Source: Auanema rhodensis
Lineage: Eukaryota > Nematoda > Chromadorea > Rhabditida > Rhabditidae
Direction of reading: 5' to 3'
NCBI GenBank assembly: GCA_964057225.1
Contig: OZ059899.1
Location: 17,430,501 to 17,494,500 of the forward strand
Length of the DNA: 64,000 nt
This document shows, one piece after another, positions 1 to 10,400 of this stretch. Position 1 is the first letter of the stretch; each line of letters begins with the position of its first letter. The position numbers and the translations under genes were made by a program. Under the pieces are notes generated by a model. The model was not told the DNA's origin. It searched no databases and saw only the letters and a program-made list of their open reading frames with translations.

Positions 1-39
1 TAAAAAGAAAAAACTAATTGTTATAATTTTTAATATCGC

Positions 40-269
40 TTACTCATCACTGTCATCCAAGGTTATTACTTCAATAACCCTTGATGATGAGGGCCCACTG
101 TTAAAAGTGGGTGATGTGGGCTCACAGAGCTCGATCCCACCAGCCTCGGTAAACTTTATACGTTTACTAAAAAACAAAATATATATAAAGATTCAAAGTA
201 TTGTTAAATTACCTGAGCTGATTAATCTCTTCATAATCAAATCCTAGCTCTTCACATAAACGTTTATAA
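40..269 (-). CDS. 3'-terminal two exons of an unidentified spliced gene (5' part missing)
   Basis: Read on the minus strand, exon A (269 to 213, 57 nt) follows a pyrimidine-rich tract ending in CAG at 272-270 and ends CTCAG|GT. A 46-nt GT...AG intron (212-167) follows, and exon B (166 to 40) ends in TAA at 42-40. The phases agree: AG plus T makes a serine codon at the junction, and reading through the intron meets a stop at once. The two exons encode about 60 residues. The first part is charged (residues such as YKRLCEELGFDYEEIN). A Ser/Pro/Gly linker follows, and the extreme C-terminus is VIEVITLDDSDE. A hydrophobic core followed by an acidic Asp/Ser/Glu tail is what a SUMO-interacting motif looks like, so a nuclear SUMO-binding protein is a reasonable inference. 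I do not recognise the family. No in-phase upstream exon was found between 273 and 1380, so the gene is either truncated or has a very long intron. The exons are richer in G+C than their surroundings. Confidence 0.66.
167..212 (-). other. 46-nt GT-AG intron
   Basis: The minus-strand donor is CAG|GTAATT at 212 and the acceptor is a T-run followed by TTAG at 170-167. Removing it joins two open exons in phase. It is very short, which fits compact-intron animals such as many arthropods and nematodes. Confidence 0.65.
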
Positions 270-272
270 CTG

Positions 273-720
273 AAAAAAGAAAAAGTTTACAAACAAATAA
301 TCAAAAAGACACAACCTATTAGCAGCCATTGTACCTTGATATAATGAATATATCAGTCTACACATTGCTGTTGGCATTGTAATTTGTTATGTAACATGGA
401 TTTGGGTACAGCTGTCAAAACTAGCAGTTGCGATAAACTTTAAAATAAATAAGCTTATTGAATACATCTGTTTTTATTGTCCCCATCGGATTAATTTTTG
501 TTATTAGTTCTTATTAAATTAACTTTATGCGTTTCATTGAGGTCAGCGCAACTGTTTGTTAATCTTATTGTATTTACCTTCAATGTGTGCTCTATAGAGT
601 TATTGTATTGTTATATTAGTAAAATAAAGTTTAAAACTAATCTTTTATTATAATTTGAAACCTTTACTTGTTAGAATAAATATAATTAATAACGATTTGT
701 AATTTCAAAAATTAATAATT
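273..720. other. AT-rich sequence with no supported gene
   Basis: I looked on the minus strand for an exon that could splice in phase to the acceptor at 270. Candidate donors near 334 and 577 exist, but the frames behind them close quickly (TAG at 360-358; a TGA just before the other donor). Two weakly similar copies of the neighbouring 55-bp repeat may lie at about 508-540 and 564-597, where words such as GTTCTTAT, AATTAAC and ACCTTC recur with mismatches. Nothing else is recognisable. Confidence 0.5.
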
Positions 721-936
721 TAATGTCGTTCTTATCGAATTAACTTTCGATATGTGTTCCATTAAATTTTGGTATTTTATATCGTTCTTATCGAATTAAC
801 CTTCGATATGTGTTCCATTAAATTTTGTATTTCATATCGTTCTTATCGAATTAACCTTCGATATGTGTTCCATTGAATTTTGTATTTCATATCGTTCTTA
901 TCGAATTAACCTTCGATATGTGTTCCATTGAATTAC
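721..936 (+). repeat. 55-56 bp tandem repeat, four copies
   Basis: The word TCGTTCTTATCGAATTAAC starts at 726, 782, 837 and 892 (third-from-last base varies in the first copy), giving spacings of 56, 55 and 55 bp. Copies differ by only a few bases. Each contains a 7-bp perfect inverted repeat, TATCGAA and TTCGATA, around a 6-nt centre. The fourth copy breaks off at about 936. The short palindromic core could be a protein-binding site or part of a minisatellite; no function is shown. Confidence 0.9.
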
Positions 937-1145
937 CCATAACAAGTACGGTGAACAAAACGATATACATACAAAAATTTTACTGTTCTTTAAAATAAAA
1001 ACAATACAAACACAATACAATAAAAAATAAACAAATCAAGTAAACAAACATTATTAATAAATTTAATAAATAAATAAAATTTAAAAAACAAATTTACATA
1101 TTTAAATATTTAAATATTTAAATATACTTTATATATAAAATTTAA

Positions 1146-1251
1146 AGTTTAAATAAAATTTATATATATAAAATTTAAATATAATTTAAATATTTAAAGT
1201 TTAAATATAATTTATATATATAAAATTTAAATATAATTTAAATATTTAAAA
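1146..1251 (+). repeat. 53-bp AT tandem duplication
   Basis: AGTTTAAAT starts at 1146 and again at 1199. The following bases, including TTATATATATAAAATTT, repeat almost exactly, giving two adjacent copies of 53 bp. Confidence 0.75.
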
Positions 1252-1341
1252 TTAAGATTTTTATTTTTACTTAATATATTTAAAAATAATTAAAAATATA
1301 TACATACATTTAAAAGCATATTTAAATTTGATTTAAAAAAA

Positions 1342-1369
1342 AAAAATCATGCTTTAAATCATGATTTTT
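1342..1369 (+). repeat. 10-bp stem, 8-nt loop hairpin
   Basis: AAAAATCATG at 1342-1351 is perfectly complementary to CATGATTTTT at 1360-1369, with loop CTTTAAAT. It lies in AT-rich DNA just before the short-repeat cluster. A terminator role cannot be argued in a eukaryotic setting, so it is recorded only as structure. Confidence 0.7.
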
Positions 1370-1403
1370 AAATTTAAAAAAGGAGAATCCATGAACCATG
1401 ATC

Positions 1404-1525
1404 CCAAAATATGATTTTAACAGCTGACGCTCAAAAATATGTTTTTGACAGCTGACGCTCCCCAAAAGTATGTTTTTAGCAGCTGACGCCCCCAAAAGTA
1501 TGTTTTTGACAGCTGTTTGGGGGCG
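1404..1525 (+). repeat. Cluster of four CAGCTG short repeats, 28-31 bp apart
   Basis: CAGCTG occurs at 1421, 1449, 1480 and 1510, each preceded by a word close to AAAAGTATGTTTTTGA and, in three copies, followed by ACGC. Spacings are 28, 31 and 30 bp. The last copy ends in TTTGGGGGCG (1516-1525), the exact reverse complement of CGCCCCCAAA at 1487-1496. The cluster sits immediately left of the 351-bp satellite and may mark its border or the end of an old mobile element. Confidence 0.8.
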
Positions 1526-1710
1526 TGGTTAGTAAATTTTGCACGGCTCTCTACTAACATAGCTTCCAAAAACATTTTGACAAAAATTTTTCCGAAAAAT
1601 TTCAAAATAATTTCGCAAAAAGTAGATGTTTTTAGATTCCTTTTTTCAAGGCAAAGACGATGGACAATGTTATTCAACGAAAAAATTAATTCTGCAGGGT
1701 GAAAATCGAG

Positions 1711-1732
1711 GATATAAGTGTGAACTTATATC
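1711..1732 (+). repeat. Satellite dyad H1 (first example; one per 351-bp unit)
   Basis: GATATAAGT (1711-1719) and ACTTATATC (1724-1732) form a perfect 9-bp stem around GTGA. The word is unchanged in every unit I inspected. Confidence 0.9.
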
Positions 1733-1749
1733 AGTTGATATCTCGGTGC

Positions 1750-1800
1750 ATTTTTAAGCTAGCGCAAATCTGATAATACAGATCGACGCAGCTTAAAAAT
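1750..1800 (+). repeat. Satellite dyad H2, 51-nt interrupted hairpin (first example; one per unit)
   Basis: Arms ATTTTTAAGCT (1750-1760) and AGCTTAAAAAT (1790-1800) pair over 11 bp. Inside them GCG (1762-1764) pairs with CGC (1787-1789), and ATCTG (1768-1772) pairs with CAGAT (1779-1783) around a 6-nt loop, leaving one bulged A and a 3x3 internal loop. Outside, GTGC before and GCAC about 11 nt after can extend the stem. Most unit-to-unit variation here falls in the loop (ATAACA, ATAATA, ATAAGA, ATGATA), so pairing is usually kept. Exceptions exist, for example AGCTTGAAAAT and AGCTCAAAAAT in some units. Confidence 0.85.
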
Positions 1801-1834
1801 CCGCATCGAATGCACTATACTGCATTGAGAAACG

Positions 1835-4643
1835 CTTACTACAAAAGTTAGTTATGATCGTTTGAAAAATGATGCATTAGTGTATGTTGAGTTTCCATGT
1901 ACACTCAACATTGCTTCCAAAAACATTTTGACAAAAATTTTTCCGAAAAATTTCAAAATAATTTCGCAAAAAGTAGATGTTTTTAGATTCCTTTTTTCAA
2001 GGCAAAGACGATGGACAATGTTATTCAACGAAAAAATTAATTCTGCAGGGTGAAAATCGAGGATATAAGTGTGAACTTATATCAGTTGATATCTCGGTGC
2101 ATTTTTAAGCTAGCGCAAATCTGATAATACAGATCGACGCAGCTTAAAAATCCGCATCGAATGCACTATACTGCATTGAGAAACGCTTAATACAAAAGTT
2201 AGTTATGATCGTTTGAAAAATGATGCATTAGTGTATGTTGAGTTTCCATGTACACTCAACATTGCTTCCAAAAACATTTTGACAAAAATTTTTCCGAAAA
2301 ATTTCAAAATAATTTCGCAAAAAGTAGATGTTTTTAGATTCCTTTTTTCAAGGCAAAGACGATGGACAATGTTATTCAACGAAAAAATTAATTCTGCAGG
2401 GTGAAAATCGAGGATATAAGTGTGAACTTATATCAGTTGATATCTCGGTGCATTTTTAAGCTAGCGCAAATCTGATAATACAGATCGACGCAGCTTAAAA
2501 ATCCGCATCGAATGCACTATACTGCATTGAGAAACGCTTAATACAAAAGTTAGTTATGATCGTTTGAAAAATGATGCATTAGTGTATGTTGAGTTTCCAT
2601 GTACACTCAACATTGCTTCCAAAAACATTTTGACAAAAAGTTTTCCGAAAAATTTCGAAAAAATTTCGCGAAAAGTAGATGTTTTTAGATTCCTTTTTTC
2701 AAGGCAAATACGATGGACAATGTTATTCAACGAAAAAATTATTTCTGCAGGGTGAAAATCGAGGATATAAGTGTGAACTTATATCAGTTGATATCTCGGT
2801 GCATTTTTAAGCTAGCGCAAATCTGATAACACAGATCGACGCAGCTTAAAAATCCGCATCGAATGCACTATACAACATTGAGAAACGCTTAATACAAAAA
2901 TTAGTTATGATCGTTTGAAAAATGATGCATTAGTGTATGTTGAGTTTCCATGTACACTCAACATAGCTTCCAAAAACATTTTGACAAAAATTTTTCCGAA
3001 AAATTTCGAAATAAATTTGCAAAAAGTAGATGTTTTTAGATTCCTTTTTTCAAGGCAAAGACGATGGACAATGTTATTCAACGAAAAAATTAATTCTGCA
3101 GGGTGAAAATCGAGGATATAAGTGTGAACTTATATCAGTTGATATCTCGGTGCATTTTTAAGCTAGCGCAAATCTGATAATACAGATCGACGCAGCTTAA
3201 AAATCCGCATCGAATGCACTATACTGCATTGAGAAACGCTTACTACAAAAGTTAGTTATGATCGTTTGAAAAATGATGCATTAGTGTATGTTGAGTTTCC
3301 ATGTACACTCAACATTGCTTCCAAAAACATTTTGACAAAAATTTTTCCGAAAAATTTCAAAATAATTTCGCAAAAAGTAGATGTTTTTAGATTCCTTTTT
3401 TCAAGGCAAAGACGATGGACAATGTTATTCAACGAAAAAATTAATTCTGCAGGGTGAAAATCGAGGATATAAGTGTGAACTTATATCAGTTGATATCTCG
3501 GTGCATTTTTAAGCTAGCGCAAATCTGATAATACAGATCGACGCAGCATAAAAATCCGCATCGAATGCACTATACTGCATTGAGAAACGCTTAATACAAA
3601 AGTTAGTTATGATCGTTTGAAAAATGATGCATTAGTGTATGTTGAGTTTCCATGTACACTCAACATTGCTTCCAAAAACATTTTGACAAAAATTTTTCCG
3701 AAAAATTTCAAAATAATTTCGCAAAAAGTAGATGTTTTTAGATTCCTTTTTTCAAGGCAAAGACGATGGACAATGTTATTCAACGAAAAAATTAATTCTG
3801 CAGGGTGAAAATCGAGGATATAAGTGTGAACTTATATCAGTTGATATCTCGGTGCATTTTTAAGCTAGCGCAAATCTGATAATACAGATCGACGCAGCTT
3901 AAAAATCCGCATCGAATGCACTATACTGCATTGAGAAACGCTTAATACAAAAGTTAGTTATGATCGTTTGAAAAATGATGCATTAGTGTATGTTGAGTTT
4001 CCATGTACACTCAACATTGCTTCCAAAAACATTTTGACAAAAAGTTTTCCGAAAAATTTCGAAAAAATTTCGCGAAAAGTAGATGTTTTTAGATTCCTTT
4101 TTTCAAGGCAAATACGATGGACAATGTTATTCAACGAAAAAATTATTTCTGCAGGGTGAAAATCGAGGATATAAGTGTGAACTTATATCAGTTGATATCT
4201 CGGTGCATTTTTAAGCTAGCGCAAATCTGATAACACAGATCGACGCAGCTTAAAAATCCGCATCGAATGCACTATACAACATTGAGAAACGCTTAATACA
4301 AAAATTAGTTATGATCGTTTGAAAAATGATGCATTAGTGTATGTTGAGTTTCCATGTACACTCAACATAGCTTCCAAAAACATTTTGACAAAAATTTTTC
4401 CGAAAAATTTCGAAATAAATTTGCAAAAAGTAGATGTTTTTAGATTCCTTTTTTCAAGGCAAAGACGATGGACAATGTTATTCAACGAAAAAATTAATTC
4501 TGCAGGGTGAAAATCGAGGATATAAGTGTGAACTTATATCAGTTGATATCTCGGTGCATTTTTAAGCTAGCGCAAATCTGATAATACAGATCGACGCAGC
4601 TTAAAAATCCGCATCGAATGCACTATACTGCATTGAGAAACGC
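1835..4643 (+). repeat. 1404-bp (4-unit) duplication inside the 351-bp array
   Basis: Rare variants recur 1404 bp apart: CTTACT at 1835 and 3239, and TGACAAAAAG at 2631 and 4035. The order of unit types is the same in both blocks. Boundaries are approximate. Confidence 0.85.
1884..1911 (+). repeat. Satellite dyad H3 (first example; one per unit)
   Basis: ATGTTGAGT (1884-1892) and ACTCAACAT (1903-1911) form a perfect 9-bp stem with a 10-nt loop. In a few early units (about 2961, 4365 and 5068) the following base is A rather than T, but the arms stay intact. Confidence 0.88.
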
Positions 4644-5371
4644 TTAATACAAAAGTTAGTTATGATCGTTTGAAAAATGATGCATTAGTGTATGTTGAGT
4701 TTCCATGTACACTCAACATTGCTTCCAAAAACATTTTGACAAAAATTTTTCCGAAAAATTTCGAAAAAATTTCGCGAAAAGTAGATGTTTTTAGATTCCT
4801 TTTTTCAAGGCAAATACGATGGACAATGTTATTCAAAGAAAAAATTATTTCTGCAGGGTGAAAATCGAGGATATAAGTGTGAACTTATATCAGTTGATAT
4901 CTCGGTGCATTTTTAAGCTAGCGCAAATCTGATAACACAGATCGACGCAGCTTAAAAATCCGCATCGAATGCACTATACAACATTGAGAAACGCTTAATA
5001 CAAAAATTAGTTATGATCGTTTGAAAAATGATGCATTAGTGTATGTTGAGTTTCCATGTACACTCAACATAGCTTCCAAAAACATTTTGACAAAAATTTT
5101 TCCGAAAAATTTCGAAATAAATTTGCAAAAAGTAGATGTTTTTAGATTCCTTTTTTCAAGGCAAAGACGATGGACAATGTTATTCAACGAAAAAATTAAT
5201 TCTGCAGGGTGAAAATCGAGGATATAAGTGTGAACTTATATCAGTTGATATCTCGGTGCATTTTTAAGCTAGCGCAAATCTGATAACACAGATCGACGCA
5301 GCTTAAAAATCCGCATCGAATGCACTATACAACATTGAGAAACGCTTAATACAAAAATTAGTTATGATCGT

Positions 5372-7477
5372 TTGAAAAATGATGCATTAGTGTATGTTGA
5401 GTTTCCATGTACACTCAACATTGCTTCCAAAAACATTTTGACAAAAATTTTTTCGAAAAATTTTAAAATAATTTCGCAAAAAGTAGATGTTTTTAGATTC
5501 CTTATTTCAAGGCAAAGACGATGGACAATGTTATTCAACGAAAAAATTAATTCTGCAGGGTGAAAATCGAGGATATAAGTGTGAACTTATATCAGTTGAT
5601 ATCTCGGTGCATTTTTAAGCTAGCGCAAATCTGATAATACAGATCGACGCAGCTTAAAAATCCGCATCGAATGCACTATACTGCATTGAGAAACGCTTAA
5701 TACAAAAGTTAGTTATGATCGTTTGAAAAATGATGCATTAGTGTATGTTGAGTTTCCATGTACACTCAACATTGCTTCCAAAAACATTTTGACAAAAATT
5801 TTTCCGAAAAATTTTAAAATAATTTCGCAAAAAGTAGATGTTTTTAGATTCCTTTTTTCAAGGCAAAGACGATGGACAATGTTATTCAACGAAAAAATTA
5901 TTTCTGCAGGGTGAAAATCGAGGATATAAGTGTGAACTTATATCAGTTGATATCTCGGTGCATTTTTAAGCTAGCGCAAATCTGATAACACAGATCGACG
6001 CAGCTTAAAAATCCGCATCGAATGCACTATACAACATTGAGAAACGCTTAATACAAAAATTAGTTATGATCGTTTGAAAAATGATGCATTAGTGTATGTT
6101 GAGTTTCCATGTACACTCAACATTGCTTCCAAAAACATTTTGACAAAAATTTTTCCGAAAAATTTCAAAATAATTTCGCGAAAAGTAGATGTTTTTAGAT
6201 TCCTTTTTTCAAGGCAAAGACGATGGACAATGTTATTCAACGAAAAAATTATTTCTGCAGGGTGAAAATCGAGGATATAAGTGTGAACTTATATCAGTTG
6301 AAATCTCGGTGCATTTTTAAGCTAGCGCAAATCTGATAATACAGATCGACGCAGCTTAAAAATCCGCATCGAATGCACTATACAACATTGAGAAACGCTT
6401 AATACAAAAGTTAGTTATGATCGTTTGAAAAATGATGCATTAGTGTATGTTGAGTTTCCATGTACACTCAACATTGCTTCCAAAAACATTTTGACAAAAA
6501 TTTTTTCGAAAAATTTTAAAATAATTTCGCAAAAAGTAGATGTTTTTAGATTCCTTATTTCAAGGCAAAGACGATGGACAATGTTATTCAACGAAAAAAT
6601 TAATTCTGCAGGGTGAAAATCGAGGATATAAGTGTGAACTTATATCAGTTGATATCTCGGTGCATTTTTAAGCTAGCGCAAATCTGATAATACAGATCGA
6701 CGCAGCTTAAAAATCCGCATCGAATGCACTATACTGCATTGAGAAACGCTTAATACAAAAGTTAGTTATGATCGTTTGAAAAATGATGCATTAGTGTATG
6801 TTGAGTTTCCATGTACACTCAACATTGCTTCCAAAAACATTTTGACAAAAATTTTTCCGAAAAATTTTAAAATAATTTCGCAAAAAGTAGATGTTTTTAG
6901 ATTCCTTTTTTCAAGGCAAAGACGATGGACAATGTTATTCAACGAAAAAATTATTTCTGCAGGGTGAAAATCGAGGATATAAGTGTGAACTTATATCAGT
7001 TGATATCTCGGTGCATTTTTAAGCTAGCGCAAATCTGATAACACAGATCGACGCAGCTTAAAAATCCGCATCGAATGCACTATACAACATTAAGAAACGC
7101 TTAATACAAAAGTTAGTTATGATCGTTTGAAAAATGATGCATTAGTGTATGTTGAGTTTCCATGTACACTCAACATTGCTTCCAAAAACATTTTGACAAA
7201 AATTTTTCCGAAAAATTTCAAAATAATTTCGCGAAAAGTAGATGTTTTTAGATTCCTTTTTTCAAGGCAAAGACGATGGACAATGTTATTCAACGAAAAA
7301 ATTATTTCTGCAGGGTGAAAATCGAGGATATAAGTGTGAACTTATATCAGTTGAAATCTCGGTGCATTTTTAAGCTAGCGCAAATCTGATAACACAGATC
7401 GACGCAGCTTAAAAATCCGCATCGAATGCACTATACAACATTGAGAAACGCTTAATACAAAAATTAGTTATGATCGT
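5372..7477 (+). repeat. 1053-bp (3-unit) duplication inside the 351-bp array
   Basis: The unusual unit with TTTTTTCGAAAAATTTTAAA and TTCCTTATTTC occurs at 5372 and 6425, each followed by the same two unit types. A third copy of the marker unit sits at 9584, 3159 bp (9 units) further on. Confidence 0.8.
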
Positions 7478-10400
7478 TTGAAAAATGATGCATTAGTGTA
7501 TGTTGAGTTTCCATGTACACTCAACATTGCTTCCAAAAACATTTTGACAAAAATTTTTCCGAAAAATTTCAAAATAATTTCGCGAAAAGTAGATGTTTTT
7601 AGATTCCTTTTTTCAAGGCAAAGACGATGGACAATGTTATTCAACGAAAAAATTATTTCTGCAGGGTGAAAATCGAGGATATAAGTGTGAACTTATATCA
7701 GTTGAAATCTCGGTGCATTTTTAAGCTAGCGCAAATCTGATAATACAGATCGACGCAGCTTAAAAATCCGCATCGAATGCACTATACTACATTGAGAAAC
7801 GCTTGATACAAAAATTAGGTATGATCGTTTGAAAAATGATGCATTAGTGTATGTTGAGTTTCCATGTACACTCAACATTGCTTCCAAAAACATTTTGACA
7901 AAAATTTTTCCGAAAAATTTCGAAAAAATTTCGCAAAAAGTAGATGTTTTTAGATTCCTTTTTTCAAGGCAAAGACGATGGACAATGTTATTCAACGAAA
8001 AAATTATTTCTGCAGGGTGAAAATCGAGGATATAAGTGTGAACTTATATCAGTTGATATCTCGGTGCATTTTTAAGCTAGCGCAAATCTGATAACACAGA
8101 TCGACGCAGCTTGAAAATCCGCATCAAATGCACTATACAACATTGAGAAACGCTTAATACAAAAGTTAGTTATGATCGTTTGAAAAATGATGCATTAGTG
8201 TATGTTGAGTTTCCATGTACACTCAACATTGCTTCCAAAAACATTTTGACAAAAATTTTTCCGAAAAATTTCAAAATAATTTCGCGAAAAGTAGATGTTT
8301 TTAGATTCCTTTTTTCAAGGCAAAGACGATGGACAATGTTATTCAACGAAAAAATTATTTCTGCAGGGTGAAAATCGAGGATATAAGTGTGAACTTATAT
8401 CAGTTGAAATCTCGGTGCATTTTTAAGCTAGCGCAAATCTGATGATACAGATCGACGCAGCTTAAAAATCCGCATCGAATGCACTATACTGCATTGAGAA
8501 ACGCTTAATACAAAAGTTAGTTATGATCGTTTGAAAAATGATGCATTAGTGTATGTTGAGTTTCCATGTACACTCAACATTGCTTCCAAAAACATTTTGA
8601 CAAAAATTTTTCCGAAAAATTTTAAAATAATTTCGCAAAAAGTAGATGTTTTTAGATTCCTTTTTTCAAGGCAAAGACGATGGACAATGTTATTCAACGA
8701 AAAAATTATTTCTGCAGGGTGAAAATCGAGGATATAAGTGTGAACTTATATCAGTTGATATCTCGGTGCATTTTTAAGCTAGCGCAAATCTGATAACACA
8801 GATCGACGCAGCTTAAAAATCCGCTTCGAATGCACTATACAACATTGAGAAACGCTTAATACAAAAGTTAGTTATGATCGTTTGAAAAATGATGCATTAG
8901 TGTATGTTGAGTTTCCATGTACACTCAACATTGCTTCCAAAAACATTTTGACAAAAATTTTTCCGAAAAATTTCAAAATAATTTCGCGAAAAGTAGATGT
9001 TTTTAGATTCCTTTTTTCAAGGCAAAGACGATAAACAATGTTATTCAACGAAAAAATTATTTCTGCAGGGTGAAAATCGAGGATATAAGTGTGAACTTAT
9101 ATCAGTTGAAATCTCGGTGCATTTTTAAGCTAGCGCAAATCTGATAACACAGATCGACGCAGCTTAAAAATCCGCATCGAATGCACTATACAACATTGAG
9201 AAACGCTTAATACAAAAATTAGTTATGATCGTTTGAAAAATGATGCATTAGTGTATGTTGAGTTTCCATGTACACTCAACATTGCTTCCAAAAACATTTT
9301 GACAAAAATTTTTCCGAAAAATTTTAAAATAATTTCGCAAAAAGTAGATGTTTTTAGATTCCTTTTTTCAAGGCAAAGACGATGGACAATGTTATTCAAC
9401 GAAAAAATTAATTCTGCAGGGTGAAAATCGAGGATATAAGTGTGAACTTATATCAGTTGATATCTCGGTGCATTTTTAAGCTAGCGCAAATCTGATAACA
9501 CAGATCGACGCAGCTTAAAAATCCGCATCGAATGCACTATACAACATTGAGAAACGCTTAATACAAAAGTTAGTTATGATCGTTTGAAAAATGATGCATT
9601 AGTGTATGTTGAGTTTCCATGTACACTCAACATTGCTTCCAAAAACATTTTGACAAAAATTTTTTCGAAAAATTTTAAAATAATTTCGCAAAAAGTAGAT
9701 GTTTTTAGATTCCTTATTTCAAGGCAAAGACGATGGACAATGTTATTCAACGAAAAAATTAATTCTGCAGGGTGAAAATCGAGGATATAAGTGTGAACTT
9801 ATATCAGTTGATATCTCGGTGCATTTTTAAGCTAGCGCAAATCTGATAATACAGATCGACGCAGCTTAAAAATCCGCATCGAATGCACTATACTGCATTG
9901 AGAAACGCTTAATACAAAAGTTAGTTATGATCGTTTGAAAAATGATGCATTAGTGTATGTTGAGTTTCCATGTACACTCAACATTGCTTCCAAAAACATT
10001 TTGACAAAAATTTTTCCGAAAAATTTCAAAATAATTTCGCGAAAAGTAGATGTTTTTAGATTCCTTTTTTCAAGGCAAAGACGATGGACAATGTTATTCA
10101 ACGAAAAAACTATTTCTGCAGGGTGAAAATCGAGGATATAAGTGTGAACTTATATCAGTTGAAATCTCGGTGCATTTTTAAGCTAGCGCAAATCTGATGA
10201 TACAGATCGACGCAGCTTAAAAATCCGCATCGAATGCACTATACTGCATTGAGAAACGCTTAATACAAAAGTTAGTTATGATCGTTTGAAAAATGATGCA
10301 TTAGTGTATGTTGAGTTTCCATGTACACTCAACATTGCTTCCAAAAACATTTTGACAAAAATTTTTCCGAAAAATTTTAAAATAATTTCGCAAAAAGTAG

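Larger units (their letters stand above)
937..1380. other. Very AT-rich low-complexity DNA
   Basis: This stretch is nearly all A and T, made of TTTAAATATTTAAA-like words and A-rich runs. No open frame or RNA gene is supported. It contains the 53-bp duplication and the hairpin listed separately. Confidence 0.8.

Noticed and set aside
320-380. An upstream exon for the minus-strand gene, with donor AAG|GTAC near 334
   Set aside because: In the required phase the frame is closed by TAG at 360-358, and there is no acceptor between that stop and the donor.
1517-1702. ATG-started 61-codon frame at the left array edge
   Set aside because: It begins in border sequence and runs straight into the satellite frame. 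It is a by-product of the junction.
1771-1850. Hammerhead ribozyme in the 351-bp satellite (CTGATGA in a few units, GAAAC downstream)
   Set aside because: Most units read CTGATAA, the region between lacks a proper stem II, and no stem III with a cleavage triplet fits. The CTGAT word is explained by the H2 hairpin arm.
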